In this document: positions 46,456-55,597 of the stretch, piece after piece
Position numbering within the stretch: position 1 is the first letter of the stretch
Layout: each line of letters opens with the position of its first letter
Source of the DNA: Extensimonas vulgaris
GTDB taxonomy: Bacteria; Pseudomonadota; Gammaproteobacteria; Burkholderiales; Burkholderiaceae_C
Reading direction: 5' to 3'
Assembly: GCF_003337425.1 (NCBI RefSeq)
Contig: NZ_QPJU01000003.1
Coordinates: forward strand, 124,001-188,000
DNA: 64,000 nucleotides
Program-made: the position numbers and the translations under genes
Notes under the pieces: model-generated
Seen by the model: only the letters and a program-made list of their open reading frames with translations
The model's database searches: none
Told to the model about the DNA's origin: nothing

Positions 46456-47292
46456 CTATTGCACCAGTGGCGTCTGGGCGGCGCCCAGGTCTATACCCTC
46501 GACCTCGGCCTGGCCCGCGAGCAGCAGCATGTATTGGTGCAGCGCCCGGGCGCGCGACTGCAGCGCCAATTGCGCCGCGATGCGGTCGCGCACATGGTCA
46601 AAGCTGGCCAGCTTGCCCTTGCGCCGCTCCAGCACCTCGATGATGTGAAAGCCATAGCGCGTATGCACGAGCCGCGGGTGCACGCCCAGCCCCCATTGCG
46701 CGTGTTTTTGCTGGAACAGCTCGTTCGCGAGTTCGGGCGCACAGTCCTCGGGCGCCACCCAGCCAAGGTCGCCGCCCTGCGCGCCCGAGGGGCAGTTGGA
46801 GAGCTCCGCCGCGAGTTCGGCAAAACGCGGGGCGGGCGCGTCCTTGCCCACCAGCTCCAGCAAGGCCTGCTCGGCGCGTACGGTGAGCGCATGCACGTTG
46901 ACGCCTGGCGTCACCGCAAAAAGGATGTGCCGCAGGTGCACGGCCTGCCCCTGCATGAACTGCTGGGGGTTGGCCTCGTAATAGCGCCGCACTTCTTCAG
47001 GCGTGGGCTGGGGCGAGGCCACGGCGCGCTCCACCATGGATTCGATGACGGCGCGCTCGGCGGCGTCGAGTTCGGGCGCGAGCGCTGTGTCGAGCGCGGG
47101 CAACAGGCCCGCGCGCACGGCTTCCTGGCGCAGCAGCTCGGCATACGCACGCTCGCGCAGGGCGTCGGCGCCGTGGTGCTCATCGGTACGGTGCAAGGCC
47201 ACGCCGTTGATGCGGGCGGGCGCGGACGGCGCGCCTGTGCAGGCGCAGGCAGCGTGGCCGCAGCCGGTGACGGTGGAGGTATGGGGTTTCAT
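46456..47292 (-). CDS. PpiC-type peptidyl-prolyl isomerase of the nar operon
   Basis: A 278-residue parvulin-type isomerase (NifM-like arrangement). An N-terminal helical region (residues about 30-110) is followed by the rotamase domain: HLRHILFAVTPGV, FAELAAELSNCPSGAQGGDL and YGFHIIEVLERRKGKL. There is no clear signal peptide and the N-terminus is Cys-rich (GCGHAACACTG). Such genes often follow narGHJI in beta- and gammaproteobacteria and are thought to assist nitrate reductase folding; that is family knowledge, not seen here. The start at 47292 is the first Met of the homologous region; upstream frame is narI/narJ shadow. Confidence 0.85.
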   Translation of the reverse strand: MKPHTSTVTGCGHAACACTGAPSAPARINGVALHRTDEHHGADALRERAYAELLRQEAVRAGLLPALDTALAPELDAAERAVIESMVERAVASPQPTPEEVRRYYEANPQQFMQGQAVHLRHILFAVTPGVNVHALTVRAEQALLELVGKDAPAPRFAELAAELSNCPSGAQGGDLGWVAPEDCAPELANELFQQKHAQWGLGVHPRLVHTRYGFHIIEVLERRKGKLASFDHVRDRIAAQLALQSRARALHQYMLLLAGQAEVEGIDLGAAQTPLVQ

Positions 47293-47354
47293 GGAACGCC
47301 TCGAAAGTTCAGGCCATGCCGGGAAGATCAGCCGTTTGCAGCCATTGCCGCGCC

Positions 47355-48071
47355 TTAGCGCATCGCCTGCGGGCCGCCCAGGCCCACGCGGCGGCTGCGC
47401 ACGAGCTGGTAGGGGCGCCACAGATAGGCCAGGGTGCCGAAACCGCTCCACACGTGCACGAGGCGCGTGAACGGAAACACCAGGAAGATCGTCATGCCGA
47501 GGAACATGTGCGCACGGAACACCCAGCTCGCCTCGGCCAGCAACTCGGGCGCGCCGCTGCGGAAGGTGACGATGCGCTGCGCCCATTCGGCCAGCAACAT
47601 CATCATGCCGCCGTCGAGGTGCTGGGCAGACAGCGGAATCGTGGCCAGGCCCAGCGCGAATTGCAGCCACAAGAGCCACAGCAACACGATGTCGCTGGTC
47701 TTGGAGGTGGCGCGGATGCGCACGTCCGACAGGCGGCGGTGCAGCAGCAGCGACACGCCCACGAAGCCGAACAGGCCGAACAGGCCGCCCGAAACCATGG
47801 CAAGCAACTGCTTGGCGCCCGCGCTGATGAATGGCGAATACACGAAGTGCGGCGTGAGCATGCCCACGCTGTGCCCGAAAAACAGGAACAGGATGCCGAC
47901 GTGAAACAGGTTGCTGCCCCAGCGCAGCTGGCCCGCGCGCAGCAGCTGGGAAGAATCGCTCTTCCAGGTGTATTGGTCGCGGTCGAAGCGGATCAGGCTG
48001 CCGAGTAGGAACACGGTCAGGCAGATGTACGGGTAGTACCCGAACAAGAAGTGGGTGAGGTAGTCCTTCAT
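47355..48071 (-). CDS. narI: Respiratory nitrate reductase, gamma subunit (cytochrome b)
   Basis: A 238-residue membrane diheme cytochrome b that oxidises quinol and passes electrons to NarH. Five TM helices are visible. Heme-ligand His candidates are in NLFHVGILFLFFGHSVG (two His in TM2) and the C-terminal helix (FRAHMFLGMTIFLVFP, RLVHVWSG). The start overlaps the narJ stop by four bases (ATGA). Length matches the family (225 in E. coli). Confidence 0.95.
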   Translation of the reverse strand: MKDYLTHFLFGYYPYICLTVFLLGSLIRFDRDQYTWKSDSSQLLRAGQLRWGSNLFHVGILFLFFGHSVGMLTPHFVYSPFISAGAKQLLAMVSGGLFGLFGFVGVSLLLHRRLSDVRIRATSKTSDIVLLWLLWLQFALGLATIPLSAQHLDGGMMMLLAEWAQRIVTFRSGAPELLAEASWVFRAHMFLGMTIFLVFPFTRLVHVWSGFGTLAYLWRPYQLVRSRRVGLGGPQAMR

Positions 48072-48763
48072 GCTGGAACTCCTTGGGTGGGCGTCTTGCG
48101 AACGATGTGGATGGGTTGGGCCTCGCCCGGGCGCGATTGCCCGTGTGTGCTGCAGCCGGCGAAAGCCTCGGGCTCGGCCCAGCTGTCGTCCATGGGGACG
48201 TCGGGGTCGAAGGCGACGGCCTGGACTTTCTCGCCGGCGAGCTCGAGCACGGCGGCGATGACGCTGGCGTAGGGGTTGCCGCGCGCGCGCAGGGCACTGA
48301 AGATGGCCTGCAGGATGTGCGCCATTTCCGCCAGAAAGGCCCGCGCGAGCTTGGGTGGCTGCGTGGAGGCAAACTCCAGCACCACGCACAGGTGGTCGGG
48401 CAACTCCTCGGGGGCGAGGTACAGGCCGGCCTGTGCGTAGGTCTGAACCAGGTCCAGCATGGCCGGCCCGCGGTCGCGCGAGTCGCCATGCACGTGTTCG
48501 AACAGGTGCAGCGAGGTCGAACGCCCGCGGTCGAAGGTTTCGACGTAGCGCGCCTCGGCCTCCATGGCCAGGCGCCCAATATCGGCGGCCAGGGCGCGCA
48601 GCTCGGCGCGCCGCGCCGCGGGCAGCACGGCCTCGTCATCTATGGCCGCGATCAGTTCCGGCAGGTGGGCGCGCAACTGCGCGTCCGGGTAGCGCAACAG
48701 GGCGGCCAGGGCTCTGAGGGTGTAGCGCTGGGGGTGGCGCTGCAAGTGATGGGGGACGGGCAC
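48068..48763 (-). CDS. narJ: Nitrate reductase assembly chaperone NarJ
   Basis: A 231-residue cytoplasmic chaperone of the TorD family that loads molybdenum cofactor into NarG and controls NarGH membrane attachment. Helical motifs LRALAALLRYPDAQLRAHL, YVETFDRGRSTSLHLFEHVH (the family signature DxxxxxSLxLFEH) and LPDHLCVVLEF are present. It is coupled to narI (ATGA overlap) and 34 bases downstream of narH, in the conserved GHJI order. Confidence 0.95.
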   Translation of the reverse strand: MPVPHHLQRHPQRYTLRALAALLRYPDAQLRAHLPELIAAIDDEAVLPAARRAELRALAADIGRLAMEAEARYVETFDRGRSTSLHLFEHVHGDSRDRGPAMLDLVQTYAQAGLYLAPEELPDHLCVVLEFASTQPPKLARAFLAEMAHILQAIFSALRARGNPYASVIAAVLELAGEKVQAVAFDPDVPMDDSWAEPEAFAGCSTHGQSRPGEAQPIHIVRKTPTQGVPA

Positions 48764-48797
48764 GATGGGCTCCTTGGGGTGCGTCGGTGCGCGGGCT

Positions 48798-50330
48798 TCA
48801 GACCACGGACTGAATCGGGATGGTGCGGCGCTTCTTGGCGCCGAACAGGCTGGTCTGCGAGCTGCCGTCCGAGCAGCCGTTGCCGAACGAGAAGCCGCAG
48901 CCGCCGCGCAGGTCGAAGGCGTTTTCGGCGTATTCGCGGTGGCTGGACGGGATCACGAAGCGGTCTTCGTAGTTCGCGATGGCCATGATCTGGTACATCT
49001 CCTCGACCTGCGCGACCGTGAGGCCGGCCTGCTCGAGCACGGCGAGGTTCTGCACCTGGTCAACGTGCTTGCCGCGCTGGAAGGCACGCATCGCAAGCAT
49101 GCGCTCCAGGGCGCGCGCGACGGGCTGCGTGTCGCCGGCCGTCAGCAGGTTGGCCAGGTACTGCAGCGGGATGCGCATCTGCGCGATGTCGGGCAGCTCG
49201 CCGTTCACGCCGATGTGTCCGGCATTCGCCGCCGATGTGATGGGCGACAGCGGCGGCACGTACCAGACCATGGGCAGCGTGCGGTACTCGGGGTGCAGCG
49301 GCAGCGCGACCTTCCAGTCTATGGCCATTTTGTAGACCGGGCTGTTTTTGGCGCCTTCGAGCCAGGACTCGGGGATGCCGTCCTTGCGCGCCTGCTCGAT
49401 CACGCGCGGGTCGTGCGAGTTCAGGAAGATGTCGAGCTGGGCCTGGTACAAGTCCTTGTCGTTGGCGACGCTGGCCGCTTCGGCGATGCGGTCGGCGTCG
49501 TAGAGCACCACGCCGAGGTAGCGGATGCGGCCCACGCAGGTTTCGCTGCACACGGTGGGCTGGCCGGCCTCGATGCGCGGGTAGCAGAAGATGCACTTCT
49601 CGGCCTTGCCGGTCTGCCAGTTGTAATAGATTTTCTTGTAAGGGCAGCCTGAGACGCACATGCGCCAGCCGCGGCATTTGTCCTGGTCGATGAGCACGAT
49701 GCCGTCGTCTTCGCGCTTGTAGATCGAGCCCGAGGGACACGATGCCACGCAGGCGGGGTTCAGGCAGTGCTCGCACAGCCGGGGCAGGTACATCATGAAG
49801 GTGTTTTCGAACTGGCCCACCATGTCTTTTTGCACCTGCTCGAAGCTGGCCAGGTTGGCGTCCTTGCTGCGCTTGCTGAACTCGCCGCCCAGGATTTCCT
49901 CCCAGTTCGGGCCCCACTCGATCTTTTCCATGCGCTGCCCGGTGATGAGCGAGCGCGGGCGCGCAGTGGGCGGCGCCTTGGTTTCGGGGGCGGACTGCAG
50001 GTGGTCGTAGTCGTAGGTGAAGGGTTCGTAGTAGTCGTCGATCTGCGGCAGGTTGGGGTTGCTGAAGATTTTCATCAGCAGCGACCACTTGCCCCCCTGC
50101 TTGGGCACGATGGAGCCATTGTCCCGGCGCACCCAGCCGCCGTTCCATTTGTCCTGGTTTTCCCATTCCTTGGGGTAGCCTATGCCGGGCTTGGTTTCGA
50201 CGTTGTTGAACCAGGCGTATTCGACGCCGGGGCGGCTGGTCCAGACGTTTTTGCAGGTGACCGAGCAGGTGTGGCAGCCTATGCACTTGTCCAGGTTCAG
50301 CACCATGGCGATTTGCGCGCGAACTTTCAT
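48798..50330 (-). CDS. narH: Respiratory nitrate reductase, beta subunit (Fe-S)
   Basis: A 510-residue electron-transfer subunit with four Fe-S clusters between NarI and NarG. Cys groups are CIGCHTCSVTCK, CEHCLNPACVASCP, CRGWRMCVSGCPYKK (Trp replacing one Cys, typical of the 3Fe-4S cluster) and CIFCYPRIEAGQPTVCSETC. The start MKVRAQIAMVLNLDKCIGC is standard and follows AAGGAGAACACG. The narG stop is 17 bases upstream. The large open frame extending further upstream is narG shadow. Confidence 0.97.
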   Translation of the reverse strand: MKVRAQIAMVLNLDKCIGCHTCSVTCKNVWTSRPGVEYAWFNNVETKPGIGYPKEWENQDKWNGGWVRRDNGSIVPKQGGKWSLLMKIFSNPNLPQIDDYYEPFTYDYDHLQSAPETKAPPTARPRSLITGQRMEKIEWGPNWEEILGGEFSKRSKDANLASFEQVQKDMVGQFENTFMMYLPRLCEHCLNPACVASCPSGSIYKREDDGIVLIDQDKCRGWRMCVSGCPYKKIYYNWQTGKAEKCIFCYPRIEAGQPTVCSETCVGRIRYLGVVLYDADRIAEAASVANDKDLYQAQLDIFLNSHDPRVIEQARKDGIPESWLEGAKNSPVYKMAIDWKVALPLHPEYRTLPMVWYVPPLSPITSAANAGHIGVNGELPDIAQMRIPLQYLANLLTAGDTQPVARALERMLAMRAFQRGKHVDQVQNLAVLEQAGLTVAQVEEMYQIMAIANYEDRFVIPSSHREYAENAFDLRGGCGFSFGNGCSDGSSQTSLFGAKKRRTIPIQSVV

Positions 50331-50347
50331 CGTGTTCTCCTTGTTGC

Positions 50348-53300
50348 TCAGGCCTGGGTGGCCGCGGGGGCTTCGTCGTCGAGCCAGTCGATCTTGCGCA
50401 TCTTGCGCACCACGACGAATTCGTCGCGGTTCGTACCTATGGTGCCGTAGTAGTTGAAGCCGTAGCTGAACTGGGCGTAGCCGCCGATCATGTGGGTGGG
50501 CTTGGTGACGATGCGCGTGACCGAGTTGTGGATGCCGCCGCGCGTGCCGGTGACTTCCGAACCCGGGGTGTTGATGGTTTTTTCCTGCGCGTGGTACATG
50601 AGCACCATGCCCGGGTTGACGCGCTGGCTCACGACCGCGCGTGCAGCAATCGCGCCGTTGGCATTGAAGAGCTCGATCCAGTCGTTGTCGGCGATCCCGG
50701 CGCGGCGCGCGTCGTCTTCGCTGAGCCACACCACAGGCCCGCCGCGGTTGAGCGTGAGCATGTGCAGGTTGTCGCTGTAGGTGCTGTGGATGCCCCACTT
50801 CTGGTGCGGGGTGATGAAGTTCAGCGTGATTTCCGTGTGACCGTTGGGCGTGCGGTGCATCACCTCGCCGGTGGTCTTGAGGTCCACGGGCGGGCGGTAG
50901 CTCGAAAGCCCTTCGCCAAAGGCGAGCATCCACGGATGGTCGAGGTAGAACTGCTGGCGCCCCGTGAGCGTGCGCCATGGAATCAGCTCGTGCACGTTGG
51001 TGTAGCCGGCGTTGTAGGACACCTTCTCGCTCTCCAGTCCCGACCAGGTGGGCGAGCTGATGATCTTGCGCGGCTGCGCCTGGATGTCGCGGAAGCGGAT
51101 TTTCTCGTCTTCGCGGTGCAGCGCCAGGTGGGTATGGTCGCGCCCGGTGATCTTGCCCAATGCCTCCCAGGCCTTGACGGCCACGTGGCCGTTGGTTTCG
51201 GGGGCGAGCTGCAGCACCACCTCGCAGGCGTCGATGTCGCTGTCGATCCGGGCCATGCCCTGCGTGGCGCCCGCGGTATGCACCTTGCCGTTGAGCTCGG
51301 CCAGCTGGCGCACCTCGTCCACGGTGTTCCAGGCAATGCCCTTGCCGCCGTTGCCGATTTTTTCCATCAGCGGCCCCAGCGCGGTAAAGCGCGCGTAGGT
51401 GTTGGGGTAGTCGCGCTCGACCACGGTGATCGCGGGCGCCGTCTTGCCGGGGATCAGGGCGCACTCGCCCTTTTTCCAATCCTTCACGTCGAAGGGCTGC
51501 GCCAGTTCGGCGGGCGAGTCGTGCATCAGCGGCGTGAGCACCAGCTCTTTTTCCACGCCCAGGTGGCCGACGCAGACCTCGCTGTAGGCCTTGGCGAAGC
51601 CTTTGTAGATTTCCCAGTCGCTCTTGCTCTGCCATGCCGGGTCCACCGCCGTGGACAGCGGGTGGATGAAGGGGTGCATGTCGCTGGTGTTGAGGTCGTT
51701 CTTTTCGTACCAGGTGGCCGTGGGCAGCACGATGTCGGAATACAGACAGGTCGTGCTCATGCGAAAGTCCAGCGTCACGAGCAGGTCCAGCTTGCCTTCG
51801 GGGGCCTTGTCGTGCCACTGCACTTCGGCGGGCTTGGCGTCGTCCGCGCCCAGGGCCTTGCCCTGCACGCCGTGCGTGGTGCCCAGCAGGTGCTTGAGGA
51901 AGTATTCGTGCCCCTTGCCCGAGGAGCCCAGGATGTTGGAGCGCCACACGAACATGTTGCGCGGCCAGTTGAGCGGGTGGTCCGGGTCTTCGCAGCTCAT
52001 CTTGAGGCTGCCGTCCTGCAGCGCCTTGACGGCGTAGTCCTTGGGGTCCAGGCCCGCGGCCTGCGCATCTTTCACCACCTGGATCGGATTGGTCTGCAGC
52101 TGCGGGGCGCTGGGCAGCCAGCCCATGCGCTCGGCGCGCACGTTGTAGTCGATCAGGCTGCCGCCGAATTGGGCGGGGTCTGCGAGCGGCGAGAGAATTT
52201 CCTCGACGCCGAGCTTTTCATAGCGCCACTGGTCGGTGTGGGCGTAGAAAAAGCTCGTGCTGTTCATCTGGCGCGGCGGGCGCACCCAGTCAAGCGCGAA
52301 GGCCAGCGCCGTCCAGCCGGTCTGCGGGCGCAGCTTTTCCTGCCCCACGTAGTGCGACCAGCCGCCGCCGCTCTGGCCTATGCAGCCGCACATCATCAGC
52401 ATGTTGATGATGCCGCGGTAGTTCATGTCGCTGTGGTACCAGTGGTTCATCGCGGCGCCGATGATGACCATGGACTTGCCGCGCGTCTTGTCAGCGTTGT
52501 CGGCAAACTGGCGCGCCACCGCGATCACCTGGCCGCGCGGCACGCCGGTGATCTTCTCCTGCCAGGCGGGCGTGTAGGGGGTGTCGTCGTCGTAACCGAG
52601 CGCGGCGTTCTCGCCCGGCAGACCGCGCGCCACGCCGTAGTTGGCCACCGTGAGGTCGAACACCGTGGCCACGAGCGCGTGGCCACCCTCGCCCTGCTGC
52701 GCCAGTGCAATGCGCCGCATGGGCACCTTGCGCACGAGCACGTCACCCACGGCCGCAACCTGCTTGTTGGCCGGGAAGTGCGGTGTCTCCAGGCCGCCGA
52801 AGTACGGGAAAGCCACGTCGCCGACCTCGTAGGCGCTGCCTTCGCCTTCCATCAGGCTGAGCTTGAGCTGCACCTGGCTGCCGTGGCAGGCTTCCTTGTC
52901 TTCGAGGTTCCACTTGCCGGCGTCGTCGCGCCCTTCGGTTCCCCAGCGAAAGCCGATGGAGCCGTTGGGCAGCACGACCTGGTCGCTGTGGTCGAGCGCC
53001 ACCGTTTTCCACTCGGGGTTGTTCGTCTGCCCCAGCTGGCCCGCAAAATCGCTCGCGCGCAGGTAGCGTCCGGGCACGAGCACCTTGCGCCCGTCCGCCA
53101 GGGAGCGCTCCTCGAGCTGCACTAGGTTGGGCATGTCGGTATAGCGGCGCACGTAGTCGTCGAAATAGCTGCTGCGCCGGTCGAAGTAGAACTCCTTGAG
53201 GATCACGTGCCCCATGGCCATGGCCACGGCGGCGTCGGTGCCTTGCTTGGGGTGCAGCCAGAGGTCGCAGAGTTTGCTGATCTCGGCGTAGTCGGGCGTG

Positions 53301-54142
53301 ATCGCGACGGTCTTCGCGCCCTTGTAGCGCACCTCGGTGAAAAAGTGCGCATCGGGCGTGCGCGTCTGCGGCACGTTCGAACCCCAGGCGATGATGAAGG
53401 TGGAGTTGTACCAGTCGGCCGATTCGGGCACGTCGGTCTGCTCACCCCAGACCTGCGGGCTGGCCGGCGGCAGGTCGCAGTACCAGTCGTAAAAGCTCAG
53501 GCACACGCCGCCGATCAGCGACAGGTAGCGCGAGCCGGCCGCGTAGCTGATCATGGACATGGCCGGGATCGGCGAGAAGCCGATCACGCGGTCAGGCCCG
53601 TATTTCTTGGCGGTATAGACGTTGGCGCTCGCAATGAGCTGGTTGACCTCGTCCCAGCTGCTGCGCACGAAGCCGCCCAGGCCGCGCTGCTGCTGCCACT
53701 CGCGCCGCGCCTCGGGGTTTTCGACGATGCTGGCCCAGGCATCGACCGGGCTTTTCGCCACGGCCAGCGCCGCGCGCCAGTGCTTGAGCAGGCGCGCACG
53801 CACCATGGGGTACTTCACGCGGTTGGCACTGTAGAGGTACCAGCTGTAGCTGGCGCCGCGCGCGCAGCCGCGCGGCTCGTGGTTGGGCAGGTCGGGCCGG
53901 GTGCGCGGGTAGTCGGTCTGCTGCGTCTCCCAGGTGACGATGCCGCCCTTGACGTAGATCTTCCACGAGCACGAGCCCGTGCAATTCACGCCGTGCGTGG
54001 AGCGCACGATCTTGTCGTGGGCCCAGCGGTTGCGGTAGGCGTCTTCCCAGGTGCGGTCTTCGCCGGTGGTTTGGCCGTGGCCCTGGGCAAAGCCCTCGCG
54101 CGGCTGCGCAAAATAGGTCAGGCGGTCGAGAAAATGGCTCAT
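50348..54142 (-). CDS. narG: Respiratory nitrate reductase, alpha subunit (catalytic)
   Basis: A 1,264-residue molybdo-bis(MGD) enzyme that reduces nitrate to nitrite on the cytoplasmic face of the inner membrane. The N-terminal Fe-S motif is THGVNCTGSCSWKIY (His plus Cys ligands) with the last Cys in EPRGCARGASYSW. Other motifs are IAWGSNVPQTRTPDAHF, DFRMSTTCLYSDIVLPTATW and EITLNFITPHQKWGIHSTY near the C-terminus. Length is close to E. coli NarG (1,247). The start at 54142 is supported by the usual MSHFLDRLTYF N-terminus. narK2 ends 37 bases upstream. Confidence 0.97.
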   Translation of the reverse strand: MSHFLDRLTYFAQPREGFAQGHGQTTGEDRTWEDAYRNRWAHDKIVRSTHGVNCTGSCSWKIYVKGGIVTWETQQTDYPRTRPDLPNHEPRGCARGASYSWYLYSANRVKYPMVRARLLKHWRAALAVAKSPVDAWASIVENPEARREWQQQRGLGGFVRSSWDEVNQLIASANVYTAKKYGPDRVIGFSPIPAMSMISYAAGSRYLSLIGGVCLSFYDWYCDLPPASPQVWGEQTDVPESADWYNSTFIIAWGSNVPQTRTPDAHFFTEVRYKGAKTVAITPDYAEISKLCDLWLHPKQGTDAAVAMAMGHVILKEFYFDRRSSYFDDYVRRYTDMPNLVQLEERSLADGRKVLVPGRYLRASDFAGQLGQTNNPEWKTVALDHSDQVVLPNGSIGFRWGTEGRDDAGKWNLEDKEACHGSQVQLKLSLMEGEGSAYEVGDVAFPYFGGLETPHFPANKQVAAVGDVLVRKVPMRRIALAQQGEGGHALVATVFDLTVANYGVARGLPGENAALGYDDDTPYTPAWQEKITGVPRGQVIAVARQFADNADKTRGKSMVIIGAAMNHWYHSDMNYRGIINMLMMCGCIGQSGGGWSHYVGQEKLRPQTGWTALAFALDWVRPPRQMNSTSFFYAHTDQWRYEKLGVEEILSPLADPAQFGGSLIDYNVRAERMGWLPSAPQLQTNPIQVVKDAQAAGLDPKDYAVKALQDGSLKMSCEDPDHPLNWPRNMFVWRSNILGSSGKGHEYFLKHLLGTTHGVQGKALGADDAKPAEVQWHDKAPEGKLDLLVTLDFRMSTTCLYSDIVLPTATWYEKNDLNTSDMHPFIHPLSTAVDPAWQSKSDWEIYKGFAKAYSEVCVGHLGVEKELVLTPLMHDSPAELAQPFDVKDWKKGECALIPGKTAPAITVVERDYPNTYARFTALGPLMEKIGNGGKGIAWNTVDEVRQLAELNGKVHTAGATQGMARIDSDIDACEVVLQLAPETNGHVAVKAWEALGKITGRDHTHLALHREDEKIRFRDIQAQPRKIISSPTWSGLESEKVSYNAGYTNVHELIPWRTLTGRQQFYLDHPWMLAFGEGLSSYRPPVDLKTTGEVMHRTPNGHTEITLNFITPHQKWGIHSTYSDNLHMLTLNRGGPVVWLSEDDARRAGIADNDWIELFNANGAIAARAVVSQRVNPGMVLMYHAQEKTINTPGSEVTGTRGGIHNSVTRIVTKPTHMIGGYAQFSYGFNYYGTIGTNRDEFVVVRKMRKIDWLDDEAPAATQA

Positions 54143-54179
54143 ATGAGGCTCCGAGATGGCTGTGGTCTGGTGCGCGGGA

Positions 54180-55538
54180 TCAGCAGGGATGGGTCGCACC
54201 GCGGCGGGCATAAAGCCACCAGTTCAGCACGACGTTGAAAGCGAAGAAGGCGGCCAGGCCATAAAACACCGGCGTGGCGGACTGAAATTTGGCAAACGAG
54301 GCGGCAAACAGCATGCCGAACAGGAAGGGGCCGTAGGCTGCGATGGCGCCGGTAAAGCCGATCACGCCGCCGGCCTGGCGCGGCTCGAACAACATGGGCA
54401 TTTGTTTGAACGTGGAGGCGTTGCCCACGCCGGCAAAGAAAAACAGCACCAACATGGCCGCTACGAACATGGGAAAGCTCTCCAGGCCGCTGGGGTTGGT
54501 CAGTGTGGTGAGCCACAGCGTGGCCGCGAGCATGCCCAGCCCGGCCCAGTGCGTGACGCGCGCGCCGCCGAGCCTGTCGGACAAGGGGCCGGCCAGCACG
54601 CGCGCGGCCGAGCCCACCAGCGGGCCGTAGAACGCCCAGGCCAAGGGGTCGGGTGCGCCCTCGAAGTGACCGAAGAGCTGCTTGATGAGTAGCGGGAACG
54701 TGGCCGACAGCCCCGAAAAGGCGCCGAAAGTCATCATGTACAACGAGGTCATGGCCCAGGTATGCCCGGAGCGAAAGATGTCGAACTGCTGCGCAAAATT
54801 GGCTTTCACGGGCACCGACTTGAGCATCAGCCAGGCGCAGACGCCAAAGACGAGCACGAACGGAATCCACACCGCTGCGGCGTTTTGCAGGTACACCTGG
54901 CTTTGCACACCGCCTTTGGTCAAGGTCTGCGGCGTCCCCATGAAGGCTGCGCCACCGAAGAGCGCGAAGCCGATGATCCAGGGCGTGACGAACTGCACGA
55001 TGGATACGCCGAAGTTGCCTATGCCTGCCTGGATGGCCAGCGCCGTGCCTTGCAGGCGCTTGGGGAAAAACAGGCTGGTGGAAGGCATAAAGGAGGAAAA
55101 ATTGCCTCCGCCCAGGCCGGCCAAAAAGGCCAGCAGCATTAGTACCCAGTAGGGGGTGGCAGGGTTTTGCACAGCATAGAACCAGCCCAGCAGCGGCACT
55201 AGCAGCGACAGCGTGGACAGGCTCACCACACGGCGCGTGCCATACATGGGCGTGAGAAACATATGCACCAGGCGCAGCGTGCCGCCCGCGAGCCCGGGCA
55301 TGGCCGCGAGCCAGAACAGCTCGCCGGCCGTGAAGCGAAAGCCTATTTGCGGCAGGCGCACCACCAGGGCCGAAACCAGAAACCAGACGATGAACGCCAT
55401 GGTTAGGTTGAGCGTGGTGATGATCAGTGTGCGCCAGGCCAGTCTGGAGCCGCCAGAGCGCCAGAAACTGTCATTCTCCGGCTCCCAACGCGAGAGCCAG
55501 GTGCCACCCGTGGTGGCCAGGGATGCAGAGCTTGCCAT
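54180..55538 (-). CDS. narK2: Nitrate/nitrite transporter NarK2 type
   Basis: A 452-residue MFS transporter with 12 TM helices. The nitrate-porter signature GLGGGNFSSFMPSTSLFFPK in TM5 and a second one late in the protein (AIAAYGPFLFGMLFA) place it in the NarK/NarU group that exchanges nitrate for nitrite. It follows narK1 by 59 bases. In several denitrifiers NarK1 acts as proton-coupled nitrate importer and NarK2 as nitrate/nitrite antiporter; assigning K2 to this copy follows the gene order and sequence and is moderately sure. Confidence 0.9.
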   Translation of the reverse strand: MASSASLATTGGTWLSRWEPENDSFWRSGGSRLAWRTLIITTLNLTMAFIVWFLVSALVVRLPQIGFRFTAGELFWLAAMPGLAGGTLRLVHMFLTPMYGTRRVVSLSTLSLLVPLLGWFYAVQNPATPYWVLMLLAFLAGLGGGNFSSFMPSTSLFFPKRLQGTALAIQAGIGNFGVSIVQFVTPWIIGFALFGGAAFMGTPQTLTKGGVQSQVYLQNAAAVWIPFVLVFGVCAWLMLKSVPVKANFAQQFDIFRSGHTWAMTSLYMMTFGAFSGLSATFPLLIKQLFGHFEGAPDPLAWAFYGPLVGSAARVLAGPLSDRLGGARVTHWAGLGMLAATLWLTTLTNPSGLESFPMFVAAMLVLFFFAGVGNASTFKQMPMLFEPRQAGGVIGFTGAIAAYGPFLFGMLFAASFAKFQSATPVFYGLAAFFAFNVVLNWWLYARRGATHPC

Positions 55539-55597
55539 GATGGGCCTTTCGAGAAAAAACGGGGATGCAAAAAAAGGTCGGCGCAGCGGCGATGGCC

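Noticed and set aside
46456-48639. Apparent fusion of the PpiC isomerase with an N-terminal extension of 450 residues
   Set aside because: The upstream part is a different frame through narI and narJ; isomerase homology starts near 47292.
48798-51947. Apparent 1,049-residue NarH with a long N-terminal extension
   Set aside because: The extension is an out-of-frame shadow of narG; NarH begins at MKVRAQIAM (50330) after a good Shine-Dalgarno.
50492-53125. Rightward open frame of 877 codons antisense to narG
   Set aside because: No domain and shadow-type composition; narG is certain.
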